A DNA stretch of 64,000 bases. Origin: Limnochordia bacterium. GTDB lineage: Bacteria > Bacillota > Limnochordia > DUMW01. Below the pieces are notes generated by a model. It searched no databases. It was not told the origin of the DNA and saw only the letters and a list, made by a program, of their open reading frames with translations. Positions 43,720 through 51,662 of this stretch are shown one piece after another. Numbering within the stretch: the stretch's first letter is position 1; every line of letters starts with the position of its first letter. A program made the position numbers and the translations under genes. The stretch covers positions 16,372 to 80,371 of the forward strand of contig JALNWK010000006.1 in assembly GCA_023230925.1 (NCBI GenBank). The letters are read 5' to 3'.

Positions 43720-44577
43720 ATGCAGGTTATCCTGGTTGGTATTTTAGTCGGTTCTGCTGTATTCTTTGCGGTTGCGGGAATACTACCCTCGGAGCAAAGA
43801 ACCAGAAGACTTCTCAATTGCAAGCAGCAAGAGACTGTCTATGGTCATCTGAAGACACCATGGCGTGTTCTACTGGAGATCGTCTGCGGGATGGGGCGGC
43901 TCTGTCGGCATATACTTCCTAAAAGCTACCTAGGCAAATGTCAGGATTTATTAATAATGGCAGGAGAACCCTTGGGGATTGATGTATACTGCGGACTTGG
44001 TGTTGTTGTACTATGCTTAGCCATGGGTTTTGGCCTGGCAGCATCAAATTGGATGGTTACCTTCTTTGCTATTATTCTAGGGTTAGTCTCCATGCGGATA
44101 TGGCTTGTGGCCATGGTTCGGCGCAGAAGAAACTGCATATCCCGGACACTACCCTTTGCTTTGGATCTCTTAACCATCTGTGGAGAGGCGGGACTCGGTT
44201 TTGATAGTGCATTGTCCCGCTATGTGGAAAGCAGCGACGAGGGACCACTTAGGGAAGAGTTTGTGGGACTCCTCCAAGATATGCGGTCGGGAAAGTCACG
44301 GTATCAGGCGTTGAAGGATTTTGCCGAGCGACTAAAAAGTCCTGAGATAGACTCCTTTTGCCTGACGATGATGCAGGCTGATCAACTAGGGACTAGTATT
44401 GGCACTGTGTTGCGGATGCTGGCAGATCAAACTAGAACACGCAGGAGTCAGCAAATAGAAGGTCTAGCCATGCGGGCGCCTGTTAAGATGCTATTTCCCC
44501 TATTATTCTTCGTCTTTCCTGCGGTTTTCATCGTCTTCTTTGGTCCTATTTTGCTAAATGGTCTTTTCCTTACCTGA
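43720..44577 (+). CDS. tadC: Tad pilus inner-membrane platform protein TadC
   Basis: 285 residues. Two hydrophobic regions precede the T2SSF domain (LPFALDLLTICGEAGLGFDSAL, LGTSIGTVLRMLADQTRTRRSQ), which is followed by a C-terminal helix (LLFFVFPAVFIVFFGPILL). It partners TadB. It is the last gene of the pilus block. The ATG at 43720 lies behind a hairpin-spaced Shine-Dalgarno. Confidence 0.92.
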   Translation: MQVILVGILVGSAVFFAVAGILPSEQRTRRLLNCKQQETVYGHLKTPWRVLLEIVCGMGRLCRHILPKSYLGKCQDLLIMAGEPLGIDVYCGLGVVVLCLAMGFGLAASNWMVTFFAIILGLVSMRIWLVAMVRRRRNCISRTLPFALDLLTICGEAGLGFDSALSRYVESSDEGPLREEFVGLLQDMRSGKSRYQALKDFAERLKSPEIDSFCLTMMQADQLGTSIGTVLRMLADQTRTRRSQQIEGLAMRAPVKMLFPLLFFVFPAVFIVFFGPILLNGLFLT

Positions 44578-44818
44578 TATTCAGAAGGTATTTGTCGATC
44601 GACGTGGAAGTAATTACTTAAAATGGATTGGAGATGGATGGAGTCCACTGTCCTTATGGGCAAGGGGACGATCTCGGTCAGGTGTGTTTCCGGAATCTGT
44701 ACCATGCCGGATAACTAGGCGGGCCGTTCTACTGGTTCATAGTCAATCTAGCATTGGGTGATTCGTGCTAGGTGAGTTGTGGCGGCTGCCTAATCGAACG
44801 TTTAGTGAAGGTGTTAGG

Positions 44819-45463
44819 ATGGACTATGCTGATTATTCCGTGGTTTTGACCAACGGGACGGTTTCCGATTTGACGTTTTACCGACCGTTCTTGGAGGAGG
44901 CAAATTTTATCATTGCCGCAGATGGGGGAGCTACTATCGCAACAAGGTTAGGCGTGCGCCCATCGGTGCTTATTGGTGACTTTGATTCCCTTCCTGAAGA
45001 GGACCAAGACGTTCTTTCAGCTCAGGAGGTAAAGGTGATTAGGTATCCGGTCCATAAAGATAAGACAGATAGTCACTTGGCTGTTGAGTATGCTCTGAAA
45101 CTATCACCAAGGAACATTATTATACTGGGGCCCTTGAGGGGCCGGCTTGATCATACTCTAGCTAATGTGGGCCTATTGTTTTTGATTCGCTCGGCTGGGA
45201 AAAAGGGTTATCTTGTGGATGAGACTAACTTCTGTCAGCTGAGTGGAAGTGAATGTTGGATTACAGGAAATATTGGACAGTTGGTATCTCTAATTCCTTT
45301 GTCCGAGGAGGTCAAAGGAGTATCTACTATTGGGTTGGGTTATCCTTTAACGGGTTCTACGTTAAGGCGATGTGATTCCCTGGGGGTAAGTAACTTTCTT
45401 GTCGAGGCACAGGCACGGGTTGCGGTAACTAGTGGTGACTTGCTCATTGTCCAGGTTCGATAA
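44819..45463 (+). CDS. thiN: Thiamine pyrophosphokinase
   Basis: Converts thiamine to thiamine diphosphate with ATP. The 214-residue protein has IIAADGGATIATRLGVRPSVLIGDFDS-type motifs (DGGA, GDFDS). The conserved Lys/Asp stretch HKDKTDSHLAVEYAL and LGPLRGRLDHTLANV follow. ATG 44819 has GAAGGTG upstream; an earlier in-frame start at 44765 lacks homology. In Firmicutes this gene normally follows rpe directly. Here 9.7 kb of pilus genes separate them. Confidence 0.94.
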   Translation: MDYADYSVVLTNGTVSDLTFYRPFLEEANFIIAADGGATIATRLGVRPSVLIGDFDSLPEEDQDVLSAQEVKVIRYPVHKDKTDSHLAVEYALKLSPRNIIILGPLRGRLDHTLANVGLLFLIRSAGKKGYLVDETNFCQLSGSECWITGNIGQLVSLIPLSEEVKGVSTIGLGYPLTGSTLRRCDSLGVSNFLVEAQARVAVTSGDLLIVQVR

Positions 45464-45530
45464 GTCGCGAATGTCAACCGCGAGACAGTCTATTTTAACC
45501 TGTGGCATCAATATGGAAGGGGGAAGGAAA

Positions 45531-45689
45531 ATGCCAAAGAAGTGTAAAGATTGCGGCGCCGAGAGCCCAAACTGGGAGACTACATGCAAAAGCTGTGGAG
45601 CGGATTTTCCACCGTTGCTGAAGCAGGTTGAACCGGAGAAGAAGAAAAAAGGTCTGTTTGGTAAGCTATTCGGCAAAAAGGACGAATGA
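45531..45689 (+). CDS. Small zinc-ribbon protein
   Basis: 52 residues with two CxxC knuckles (CKDCGAESPNWETTCKSCGA) followed by a Lys-rich tail (KKKKGLFGKLFGKKDE). Such zinc-ribbon proteins have no defined role. ATG 45531 follows GGAAGGGGGAAGG, a strong ribosome binding site, so expression is likely. It is followed by a terminator. Confidence 0.75.
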   Translation: MPKKCKDCGAESPNWETTCKSCGADFPPLLKQVEPEKKKKGLFGKLFGKKDE

Positions 45690-45721
45690 GATCGGCTCGT
45701 ATTTATTAGTTTCTATGGACT

Positions 45722-45775
45722 TAGCGTTTCATCACACGATGGTGTTCTACTGTGGGGTGAGACGCTATTATTTTT
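45722..45775 (+). terminator. Terminator after the zinc-ribbon gene
   Basis: TAGCGTTTCA (45722-45731) pairs with TGAGACGCTA (45758-45767) with one G-U pair around a long loop, followed by TTATTTTT. Confidence 0.7.
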
Positions 45776-45809
45776 CGTGAGAACACCTTATGTACTGGGA
45801 GGTCCAGCA

Positions 45810-47075
45810 ATGCTGGTTAGAGATCCTATTCACGGGGACATTTACTTAACGGAGGAAGAGACCCGGGTACTGGATACTGCCCCCATGCAAAGACTGCGGG
45901 GTATCAAGCAGTTAGGCATGGCGTACTTGGTCTATCCCGGTTGCATGCACACTCGTTTCGAACACTGCTTGGGCACTTTGGCCATGGCCCAGAGAATTCT
46001 AGAAGCCCTGATGCGTAATGGATATCGCATTTCCCAGGAAGAACAGTGTCTAGTGCGTATGTCCGCCTTGGTCCATGATATCTCCCATATTCCCTTTGGG
46101 CATACCTTCGAGGACGAACGGGCGATTTTCCCCCGCCATGACTCCAAGGAACGGGTGATGTCGTTCCTTGAACGAGGAGACTTGCAGACTCTATTAGGTA
46201 AGTACGGTCTTCTGCAGCATGTCCTTTCGATTATCTTAAGACAGCCCAATAGTCCCTTTGCTCCCTGGGTGGGTGAGATCGTATCTAGTACTTTGGATGC
46301 GGATCTTCTGGATTACTTAAGGCGGGATGCGTATTACTCCGGTTTGTCTCAAACCTATGATGACCGCATCATCGATCATTTTGTGATTTGCGATGGGAAA
46401 CTTGCGATAAACATGCAAAAACATGGGATGGATCGCCCCGATATTCGCTCCGAAATCCTTCATCTGCTTCGCATGAGGTACGTCCTTACGGAACGGGTCT
46501 ACTATCATCATACAAAAGTCGTAGCTGGCGCCATGCTCTCTAAGGCTTTGGAGTTAGCAAAAGTCGATGTAAGGGATCTGTACTCCCTGGGGGATTGGCA
46601 GCTTCTTGACTACCTTCTGCAGGTGAGTCGGTATAAAGGGATCCCAGGCGTGAAGCGGCTTGTTAAACGACTAACAAGCCGGGATTTACTAAAGCGGGCC
46701 TACGTGATATCGCTGGCTACGGTATCGCCACGCAAGCAAGCGCATCTAATCTCCCTCTATTCTCATCCCCGAGGAATTAGGCTAAAGACCGAGCGAGAGA
46801 TTGCAAGAAGCCTGGCACTGGAGGAAGATGAGGTTATAATCTACTGTCCACCTAAGACTGCTCTGCAGGAGACAGCAGTCTTAGTTAACTCAGCGGCCGG
46901 TCTACGACCTTTGAACACACCTGGATTCTGTGAGGAAGCCAACATAGCGCTGCTGGAGAGTCAGTATGAAGCGCTATGGCGTCTGTATGTCTTTGCCCCG
47001 AAAGAAAAACGGGCCGACGTCCGGAGGATATGTCAATCCCTCTTCAATCTCCCTAGTGAGTATCAATTCAGCTAG
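45810..47075 (+). CDS. HD-domain phosphohydrolase (dGTPase-like)
   Basis: 421 residues with the HD-superfamily metal motif: His in HTRFEHCLG near residue 45, HD in LVHDISHIPFGHTFEDE near residue 85, and Asp in TLDADLLDYLRRDAYYSG. This arrangement (RDPIHGDIYL start, PMQRLRGIKQLG) is that of YwfO/YdhJ-type deoxynucleoside triphosphohydrolase-like proteins. The substrate is not determined. ATG 45810 follows GGAGGTCC. The gene stands alone between terminator and apbE. Confidence 0.85.
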   Translation: MLVRDPIHGDIYLTEEETRVLDTAPMQRLRGIKQLGMAYLVYPGCMHTRFEHCLGTLAMAQRILEALMRNGYRISQEEQCLVRMSALVHDISHIPFGHTFEDERAIFPRHDSKERVMSFLERGDLQTLLGKYGLLQHVLSIILRQPNSPFAPWVGEIVSSTLDADLLDYLRRDAYYSGLSQTYDDRIIDHFVICDGKLAINMQKHGMDRPDIRSEILHLLRMRYVLTERVYYHHTKVVAGAMLSKALELAKVDVRDLYSLGDWQLLDYLLQVSRYKGIPGVKRLVKRLTSRDLLKRAYVISLATVSPRKQAHLISLYSHPRGIRLKTEREIARSLALEEDEVIIYCPPKTALQETAVLVNSAAGLRPLNTPGFCEEANIALLESQYEALWRLYVFAPKEKRADVRRICQSLFNLPSEYQFS

Positions 47076-47104
47076 AAAAGCTGGTATTGCCAGCCGGAAA
47101 GGCC

Positions 47105-47133
47105 TGTTCGTTTAAGTGCCAGAATAGTATAAT
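47105..47133 (+). promoter_or_regulatory. Possible promoter upstream of apbE
   Basis: A perfect TATAAT (47128-47133) with TGTTCG (47105-47110) at 17-base spacing; the -35 is weak. It lies 27 bases before the apbE start. Confidence 0.45.
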
Positions 47134-47159
47134 GGCCTTGGTAATGGGGAGTGGAGATT

Positions 47160-48194
47160 GTGGAGAATGCAGTTAAGGTACGGAGAGTGATTTTCCTAGT
47201 TATCATATGTATAGCCTTAATAATTGGAGGGGCCTTCCGCTATTTATCCTCTAATCTGGTGAATGCTCCAAAGACTGCTGTAATCCGGGAATTCCTGATG
47301 GATACCCTCGTAGAAATCCAGGTAGAGGAACATGATCAGGAAAAGGCGGTCTTGGCTATGGATAGAATGCGTAGCCTTGCCCTTGTGTTCGATCCTCACT
47401 CCGGTGATATAGCGCGGATTAATGATTCTTTTGGGCCTGTGCATGTTTCCGATGAGGTCTATGAATTGCTAGAACTGGTTTTGGCCTATAGCCCGGTTAC
47501 CCAAGGTGGGTTCAATATCACCATAGGAAGCTTGATTGAATTGTGGGGATTCACTGAGGACACCCCGTCGGTACCTGAGGCCGGTGTCCTTGCTGGCGTC
47601 GTATCCGAAATTGCTTCTTTTGGGTTTACCCTAGATCCCGAGGAAAAGACCGTGGCGAAATCCCATCCAAACATGAAGATTGACGTAGGCGGTATTGCCA
47701 AGGGATATATCGTCGATCAGGCAGTACTTATGCTTGCTGAGCAGGGTGTGCAGTCTGCTTTAATTAACGCGGGGGGAGACCTCTATGTCCTAGGAAGCCG
47801 TCCCCAAGGACATGATTGGCGGATTGCGGTGAGGCATCCCCGTGACCTAGGTGGTTTCTTAGGCACTCTAAAGATCAAGGACTGTGCAGTGGCAACTTCT
47901 GGGGATTACCAACGCTTCTTCATTGAAGACGGTCGGCATTACCACCATATTCTAGACCCAGCCACAGGAATGCCGGCAAATAAGTGCATTAGTGTCACTA
48001 TCCTTTCGAATTCAGTAACCTTAGCAGATATGTTGGCCACCACAGTATTTGTCTTAGGGCCAGATGTAGGAATGTCATTAGTTGAAGGACTAGAGAACAC
48101 AGAGGCGATCATTGTAGATCAAAAGGGCCGAGTGCTCCTGTCGTCGGGGATCGACAGTAGTCATTGGCCCAAGCAGATTGAGGTGGCGCAATGA
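47160..48194 (+). CDS. apbE: FAD:protein FMN transferase (ApbE)
   Basis: Attaches FMN covalently to Thr/Ser of target flavoproteins such as Rnf/Nqr subunits. The 344-residue protein has a signal anchor (VIFLVIICIALIIGGAF) and the ApbE domain with IDVGGIAKGYIVDQA, INAGGDLYVLG and HHILDPATGMPA. The last three carry FAD and metal ligands. GTG 47160 is chosen because GGGGAG lies eight bases upstream; GTG 47151 is too close to it. The stop overlaps the start of the next gene (ATGA). The apbE-Gx-NusG-II set is common in Clostridia, often with Rnf, but no Rnf genes are in the window. Confidence 0.93.
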   Translation: MENAVKVRRVIFLVIICIALIIGGAFRYLSSNLVNAPKTAVIREFLMDTLVEIQVEEHDQEKAVLAMDRMRSLALVFDPHSGDIARINDSFGPVHVSDEVYELLELVLAYSPVTQGGFNITIGSLIELWGFTEDTPSVPEAGVLAGVVSEIASFGFTLDPEEKTVAKSHPNMKIDVGGIAKGYIVDQAVLMLAEQGVQSALINAGGDLYVLGSRPQGHDWRIAVRHPRDLGGFLGTLKIKDCAVATSGDYQRFFIEDGRHYHHILDPATGMPANKCISVTILSNSVTLADMLATTVFVLGPDVGMSLVEGLENTEAIIVDQKGRVLLSSGIDSSHWPKQIEVAQ

Positions 48195-48736
48195 GTCGGG
48201 ATCTCTTCAAGATGGTTAGGCTCGGTCTACTCCTTGGGTTGGCCATGGCCCTGTGGCTTCTTGAAGGTCTATTGCCCATAAATCACGTTATTCCCGGTGC
48301 TAAACTGGGTTTGGCCAATGTAGTCATACTGATCATAGTACTTCGCTTTGGCCTTAAGGAAGCGTTGATGATTAACTTATTGCGGTGCTTTATTATTTCC
48401 CTGTTTACAGGGACAACCTTTGGCTTTACTTTTGTTCTTAGTCTCGGTGGAGGGATATGCGCCGCGCTGGCTATGGGCGCCATCGGTCGGTGGGGAATGA
48501 AGCACGTTAGCGTCATCGGGCTTAGCATTGCCGGTGCCTTCGCCCATAACATTGCTCAAGTTATCTTAGCTTGTATCATGCTAGGGCATCGAGGTATTTT
48601 AGTATATCTACCATATTTTTTAGTTTTTTCTTTACCCACGGGCTTCTTTACCGGATTGGTGACCCATTACGTTCTACAGGCTACAGGTTGGCAGGATGTA
48701 TTTCAGTCAGAAAGGGGCGGTGAGAAGAGTGCGTAG
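48191..48736 (+). CDS. Gx transporter family membrane protein (heptaprenyl diphosphate synthase component I-like)
   Basis: 181 residues with five or six membrane helices. It has the family motifs PGAKLGLANVVILI and LRCFIISLFTGTTFGFTF, the latter containing the conserved FxGT. It belongs to the Gx/HepI family often mis-labelled as heptaprenyl diphosphate synthase; a substrate-binding S-component-like role is suspected but unproven. It starts within the apbE stop codon and overlaps the next gene by eight bases. Confidence 0.85.
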   Translation: MSRDLFKMVRLGLLLGLAMALWLLEGLLPINHVIPGAKLGLANVVILIIVLRFGLKEALMINLLRCFIISLFTGTTFGFTFVLSLGGGICAALAMGAIGRWGMKHVSVIGLSIAGAFAHNIAQVILACIMLGHRGILVYLPYFLVFSLPTGFFTGLVTHYVLQATGWQDVFQSERGGEKSA

Positions 48737-49139
48737 CTGTTTGTCACTCCTTAAGAAGGGGGATTTTGCCATTATGGGTATTGTGTTGTGTTCAGTGTTG
48801 ATGTCCTTTGCTGCGCTGAATTCCAGGCAGGATGACAAGCAGCTGGAGATTATTGTAACGATCAATGGAGAAGAGGTATATCGCCAGCCGTGGTCTAGGG
48901 AGCAGACCTACACAATTGGTCTTAATTTGCCAAAGGGGGCTAAAGCCTTCTTAGATGTGACCCCAGAAGGAGTCCAGATGCAGCCTTTGCCCTTTGAGGT
49001 TTGTCCTGCCCAGATCTGCAGCCATATGGGGAGAATATCAAAACCGGGGCAAGTTATCCTTTGTGTGCCCAATAAGCTCATTGTGGAAATAGCCCGGGTG
49101 GGATCCCTTCAGTTAGATATTGATGGAATTACAGAGTAG
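48729..49139 (+). CDS. NusG domain II-containing membrane-anchored protein
   Basis: 136 residues. A membrane helix (FAIMGIVLCSVLMSFAAL) is followed by an extracytoplasmic NusG-II domain with two conserved cysteines (CPAQICSHMG) and a VPNKLIVEI strand. The role is unknown. It almost always accompanies the Gx and ApbE genes, suggesting electron-transfer or flavoprotein maturation at the membrane. GTG 48729 follows GGGGCGGTGAG; an earlier in-frame ATG at 48696 lies within the preceding gene. Confidence 0.82.
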   Translation: MRSCLSLLKKGDFAIMGIVLCSVLMSFAALNSRQDDKQLEIIVTINGEEVYRQPWSREQTYTIGLNLPKGAKAFLDVTPEGVQMQPLPFEVCPAQICSHMGRISKPGQVILCVPNKLIVEIARVGSLQLDIDGITE

Positions 49140-49165
49140 TACATATAGCTAGATATTGATCACTT

Positions 49166-50311
49166 GTGAGGGAGCGATATTCCATTAGCACAGTCATTTT
49201 GGTTAAAGCTAAAGACTATGAGCGACAGACAATCACAAAAGCGATGGAGGAGCTTTTTGGTCATTTGGAGGAGCAGGGTTTTAGCCTCCTAGATACTAAA
49301 ACTATGATTAAGCCCAATCTGCTTTGTGCTGCACCTCCCACCTCCGCGGTGTGCACCCATTTTAGTGTGATTCATGGGCTTGTTGAGCAGTTGCACAAAA
49401 GAGATATCTTTGATCTATCCCTGGGAGATAGCCCCGGCTTTGGTAACTTACAGCGGGTTGCCGAAGCAGCAGGAATTAGTCAGGTATGCCAAGAGACCGG
49501 GGTCAAATTGCAGAGACTCAGCCCTGGAGAAGAGGTCAGCGTTGATGATGGGAAAATGGTACGCCGGGTGGTTGTGGCAAGGCCAGTTGTAGAATCGGAT
49601 CAAATAATAAATGTAGCCAAACTGAAGACCCATGGTTTAATGGGTTTTACCGGTGCGGTAAAAAATCTCTTTGGTTGCGTTCCCGGTAGTGATAAGGCTA
49701 CGCTTCACTTTCGTTTATCCCACCGGGATCACTTTGCCGAAATGCTAGTGGATTTGTACCTGCTCATCAAGCCTCGACTATCGATTATCGATGGGATTGT
49801 GGGTATGGAGGGTCAAGGACCTCGGCAGGGAAATCCCCGTCCCCTTGGGGTGCTCATCGCGGGTACAGACGCCGTTGCAGTTGATGCCGTTGCCTGTGCA
49901 GTAGTGGGGATCGATCCCATGTCTATTCCTACTATCTATTTGGCCGACAGTAGAGGGGTTGGACAGGGGAGATTGGAGAATATTAGGATTATTGGAGCAA
50001 ACCTAGACGATGTACAGGTCAATGATTTTAGAAAAGCAGATACCCAGGCAACCTTACGGGGCATACCGCAACCAGTAATGACATTGTTGCGCAAGCAACT
50101 TACATCAAGACCGTACATTATTGAGGAAAAATGCGTCGGTTGCGGTATATGTGTCCATTGTTGTCCGGCAGATACCATATTGCTCGAAAAGACAGCCCGC
50201 ATAGTAGATTCTCAGTGTATTCGTTGTTATTGCTGTCATGAGCTTTGTCCCCAAGATGCGGTGGGCCTTGTTCCAGGGTTTCTTCAACGAGTCATTGGCT
50301 TATTTAGATAA
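49166..50311 (+). CDS. DUF362 protein with two [4Fe-4S] ferredoxin motifs
   Basis: 381 residues. The DUF362 domain (KPNLLCAAPP, GDSPGFGN, VAKLKTHGLMGFTGAVKNLFG, DGIVGMEGQGP) is followed by a bacterial ferredoxin domain. That domain has two cluster motifs, CVGCGICVHCCP and CIRCYCCHELCP. It is probably an iron-sulfur redox protein of unknown substrate. GTG 49166 is used, but GAGGGAG at 49168-49174 overlaps it. The homologous N terminus (STVILVKAKDYE) begins at an ATT codon at 49184, so a rare ATT start is possible. Confidence 0.85.
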   Translation: MRERYSISTVILVKAKDYERQTITKAMEELFGHLEEQGFSLLDTKTMIKPNLLCAAPPTSAVCTHFSVIHGLVEQLHKRDIFDLSLGDSPGFGNLQRVAEAAGISQVCQETGVKLQRLSPGEEVSVDDGKMVRRVVVARPVVESDQIINVAKLKTHGLMGFTGAVKNLFGCVPGSDKATLHFRLSHRDHFAEMLVDLYLLIKPRLSIIDGIVGMEGQGPRQGNPRPLGVLIAGTDAVAVDAVACAVVGIDPMSIPTIYLADSRGVGQGRLENIRIIGANLDDVQVNDFRKADTQATLRGIPQPVMTLLRKQLTSRPYIIEEKCVGCGICVHCCPADTILLEKTARIVDSQCIRCYCCHELCPQDAVGLVPGFLQRVIGLFR

Positions 50312-50343
50312 AAGGTATGCGACCGGGTGTGGTCGCATACCTT
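50312..50343. terminator. Perfect 13-bp bidirectional stem-loop
   Basis: AAGGTATGCGACC (50312-50324), loop GGGTGT, GGTCGCATACCTT (50331-50343), between the convergent DUF362 and SASP genes. On the minus strand it runs into TTTTAT, so it best serves the SASP transcript; on the plus strand the U run is short. Confidence 0.85.
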
Positions 50344-50357
50344 AAAAAGCAACTTAA

Positions 50358-50666
50358 TTACATTTCAGCTGGATTATGTGCGCTGGATATTTTGCTACCC
50401 TGTGCGTCTGGCTCGAGGCCAAAGCGAGGCTTCTGTCCGCTTGCGGCTTGGTTCATCAAGGATTGCTCGGCAGCAGCAATCATCCTACGAACCATATGTC
50501 CACCAACGGCACCACACTCTCGAGAAGAGATGTTGCCCCAGTACCCCGACTGATACTCAGGGTTAATCCCAAGCTCCGATGCAACCTCGTACTTGAACTG
50601 ATCAAGAGCCTGCAATGCACCGGTAACTACAGGTTGGTTCCTGCTGGTTTCCTGACCTAATGCCAT
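50358..50666 (-). CDS. Alpha/beta-type small acid-soluble spore protein
   Basis: A spore DNA-coating protein made in the forespore. The 102-residue product has the family core ALQALDQFKYEVASELGI, which contains the germination-protease site (E-[FIV]-A-S-E). GNISSRECGAVGGHMVRRMI follows. A ~27-residue C-terminal extension (GQKPRFGLEPDAQGSKISSA...) is longer than usual. ATG 50666 has AAAGGAGGTGAC upstream. A forespore-type promoter lies just before it. Confidence 0.93.
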   Translation of the reverse strand: MALGQETSRNQPVVTGALQALDQFKYEVASELGINPEYQSGYWGNISSRECGAVGGHMVRRMIAAAEQSLMNQAASGQKPRFGLEPDAQGSKISSAHNPAEM

Positions 50667-50687
50667 TTTGTCACCTCCTTTCGGTCT

Positions 50688-50716
50688 TAGCATTACCAAC
50701 GTTCTTCAACGCATAC
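50688..50716 (-). promoter_or_regulatory. Candidate sigma-G promoter of the SASP gene
   Basis: On the minus strand GTATG (50716-50712), a 17-base spacer, and AATGCTA (50694-50688). The consensus is GHATR, then CATNHTA; only the first base of the -10 deviates. It is about 20 bases before the ribosome binding site. Confidence 0.55.
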
Positions 50717-50838
50717 GAGTTAATTGTTACCGAAGTTAGGTTCCAAGTGGGTCTTTGGTCACAAAGCAGTAGAACGAAAAGTGGCGGACATACTTTGCAC
50801 AGACCATTATAGGCTTAGATAATACGTCCTAGCAGACT

Positions 50839-51615
50839 TCATGTTAGTCGAAGGAGCTGTTGTAGCATTTTCGCATTTTGGACTGCCTTTCCCTGATAAT
50901 GATTATTCATACTGACATATACCGTATCGGTATGGGCTTTGAGCCTCTCCAGTTTTGGTACCCACTCTCTAAGCTCCTGTTCAGTATATAGGTAATCGTA
51001 TCTTTGGTAGGATTGCTCGTGCTTGTACCAGTGTTCTTTGTTTCGTCCATGGAATCGAACATACCCAATACTGGTTGTGGCCACAGCCAAGGCAGGTAAC
51101 AACCCCTTAATCCGGGGTTGATCGACACACACAAAACCCAGTTCGTGCTCCTTGAGGAATTCGAATACGTCCTGTTCCAACCAATGCACATTACGGAACT
51201 CCACCATCAATGGCCACTCTGAACCCAGTCTTCTGCGGAGTTGCGCAAGATATAATCGGTTTTCGGGGGTATGGTGGAAACTGTAGGGGAACTGCAGGAG
51301 AATACCGGCCAGCTTACCGTCGGTAGCGAGGGGCATGAGTGCATCGGTAAAAACTGTAAGGTCTTCCGTTGAGCAATCTCGGGAGTGGGTCATGGAACTA
51401 TGTGCCTTTACAGCGAATCGAAAGTGCCCTGGAGTATTGGATGACATCCGTCGTAGCATGTCTTCTTCAGGTAACCGGTAGTAGGTGAAATTCAGCTCTG
51501 TAAATGGGAAAAGACGTGTATAGAAAGGCAACATCTGATCGTTTTTCGTACCCTTTGGGTAGACTGGTCCCACCCAGTCTCGATAGCTGTACCCCGACGT
51601 GCCGATGTAGATCAT
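50839..51615 (-). CDS. DUF72 family protein
   Basis: 258-residue TIM-barrel protein of the YecE/DUF72 family. It starts IYIGTSGYSYRDWVGPVYP and contains ELNFTYYRLP, FAVKAHSSMTH, LVEFRNVHWL, YVRFHGRN and VYVSMNNHYQGKAVQNA. The biochemical function is unknown. It is encoded on the same strand as, and 47 bases after, the ligD polymerase gene. It may be co-transcribed with the repair operon. Confidence 0.9.
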   Translation of the reverse strand: MIYIGTSGYSYRDWVGPVYPKGTKNDQMLPFYTRLFPFTELNFTYYRLPEEDMLRRMSSNTPGHFRFAVKAHSSMTHSRDCSTEDLTVFTDALMPLATDGKLAGILLQFPYSFHHTPENRLYLAQLRRRLGSEWPLMVEFRNVHWLEQDVFEFLKEHELGFVCVDQPRIKGLLPALAVATTSIGYVRFHGRNKEHWYKHEQSYQRYDYLYTEQELREWVPKLERLKAHTDTVYVSMNNHYQGKAVQNAKMLQQLLRLT

Positions 51616-51662
51616 CTTTGTCCACCCCGCTTTTTGGCATCAAGCCAATTATACTATACTCA

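Noticed and set aside
44558..44761. 67-codon open frame between tadC and thiN
   Set aside because: It overlaps the tadC end, lacks a ribosome binding site, and shows no recognisable protein features.
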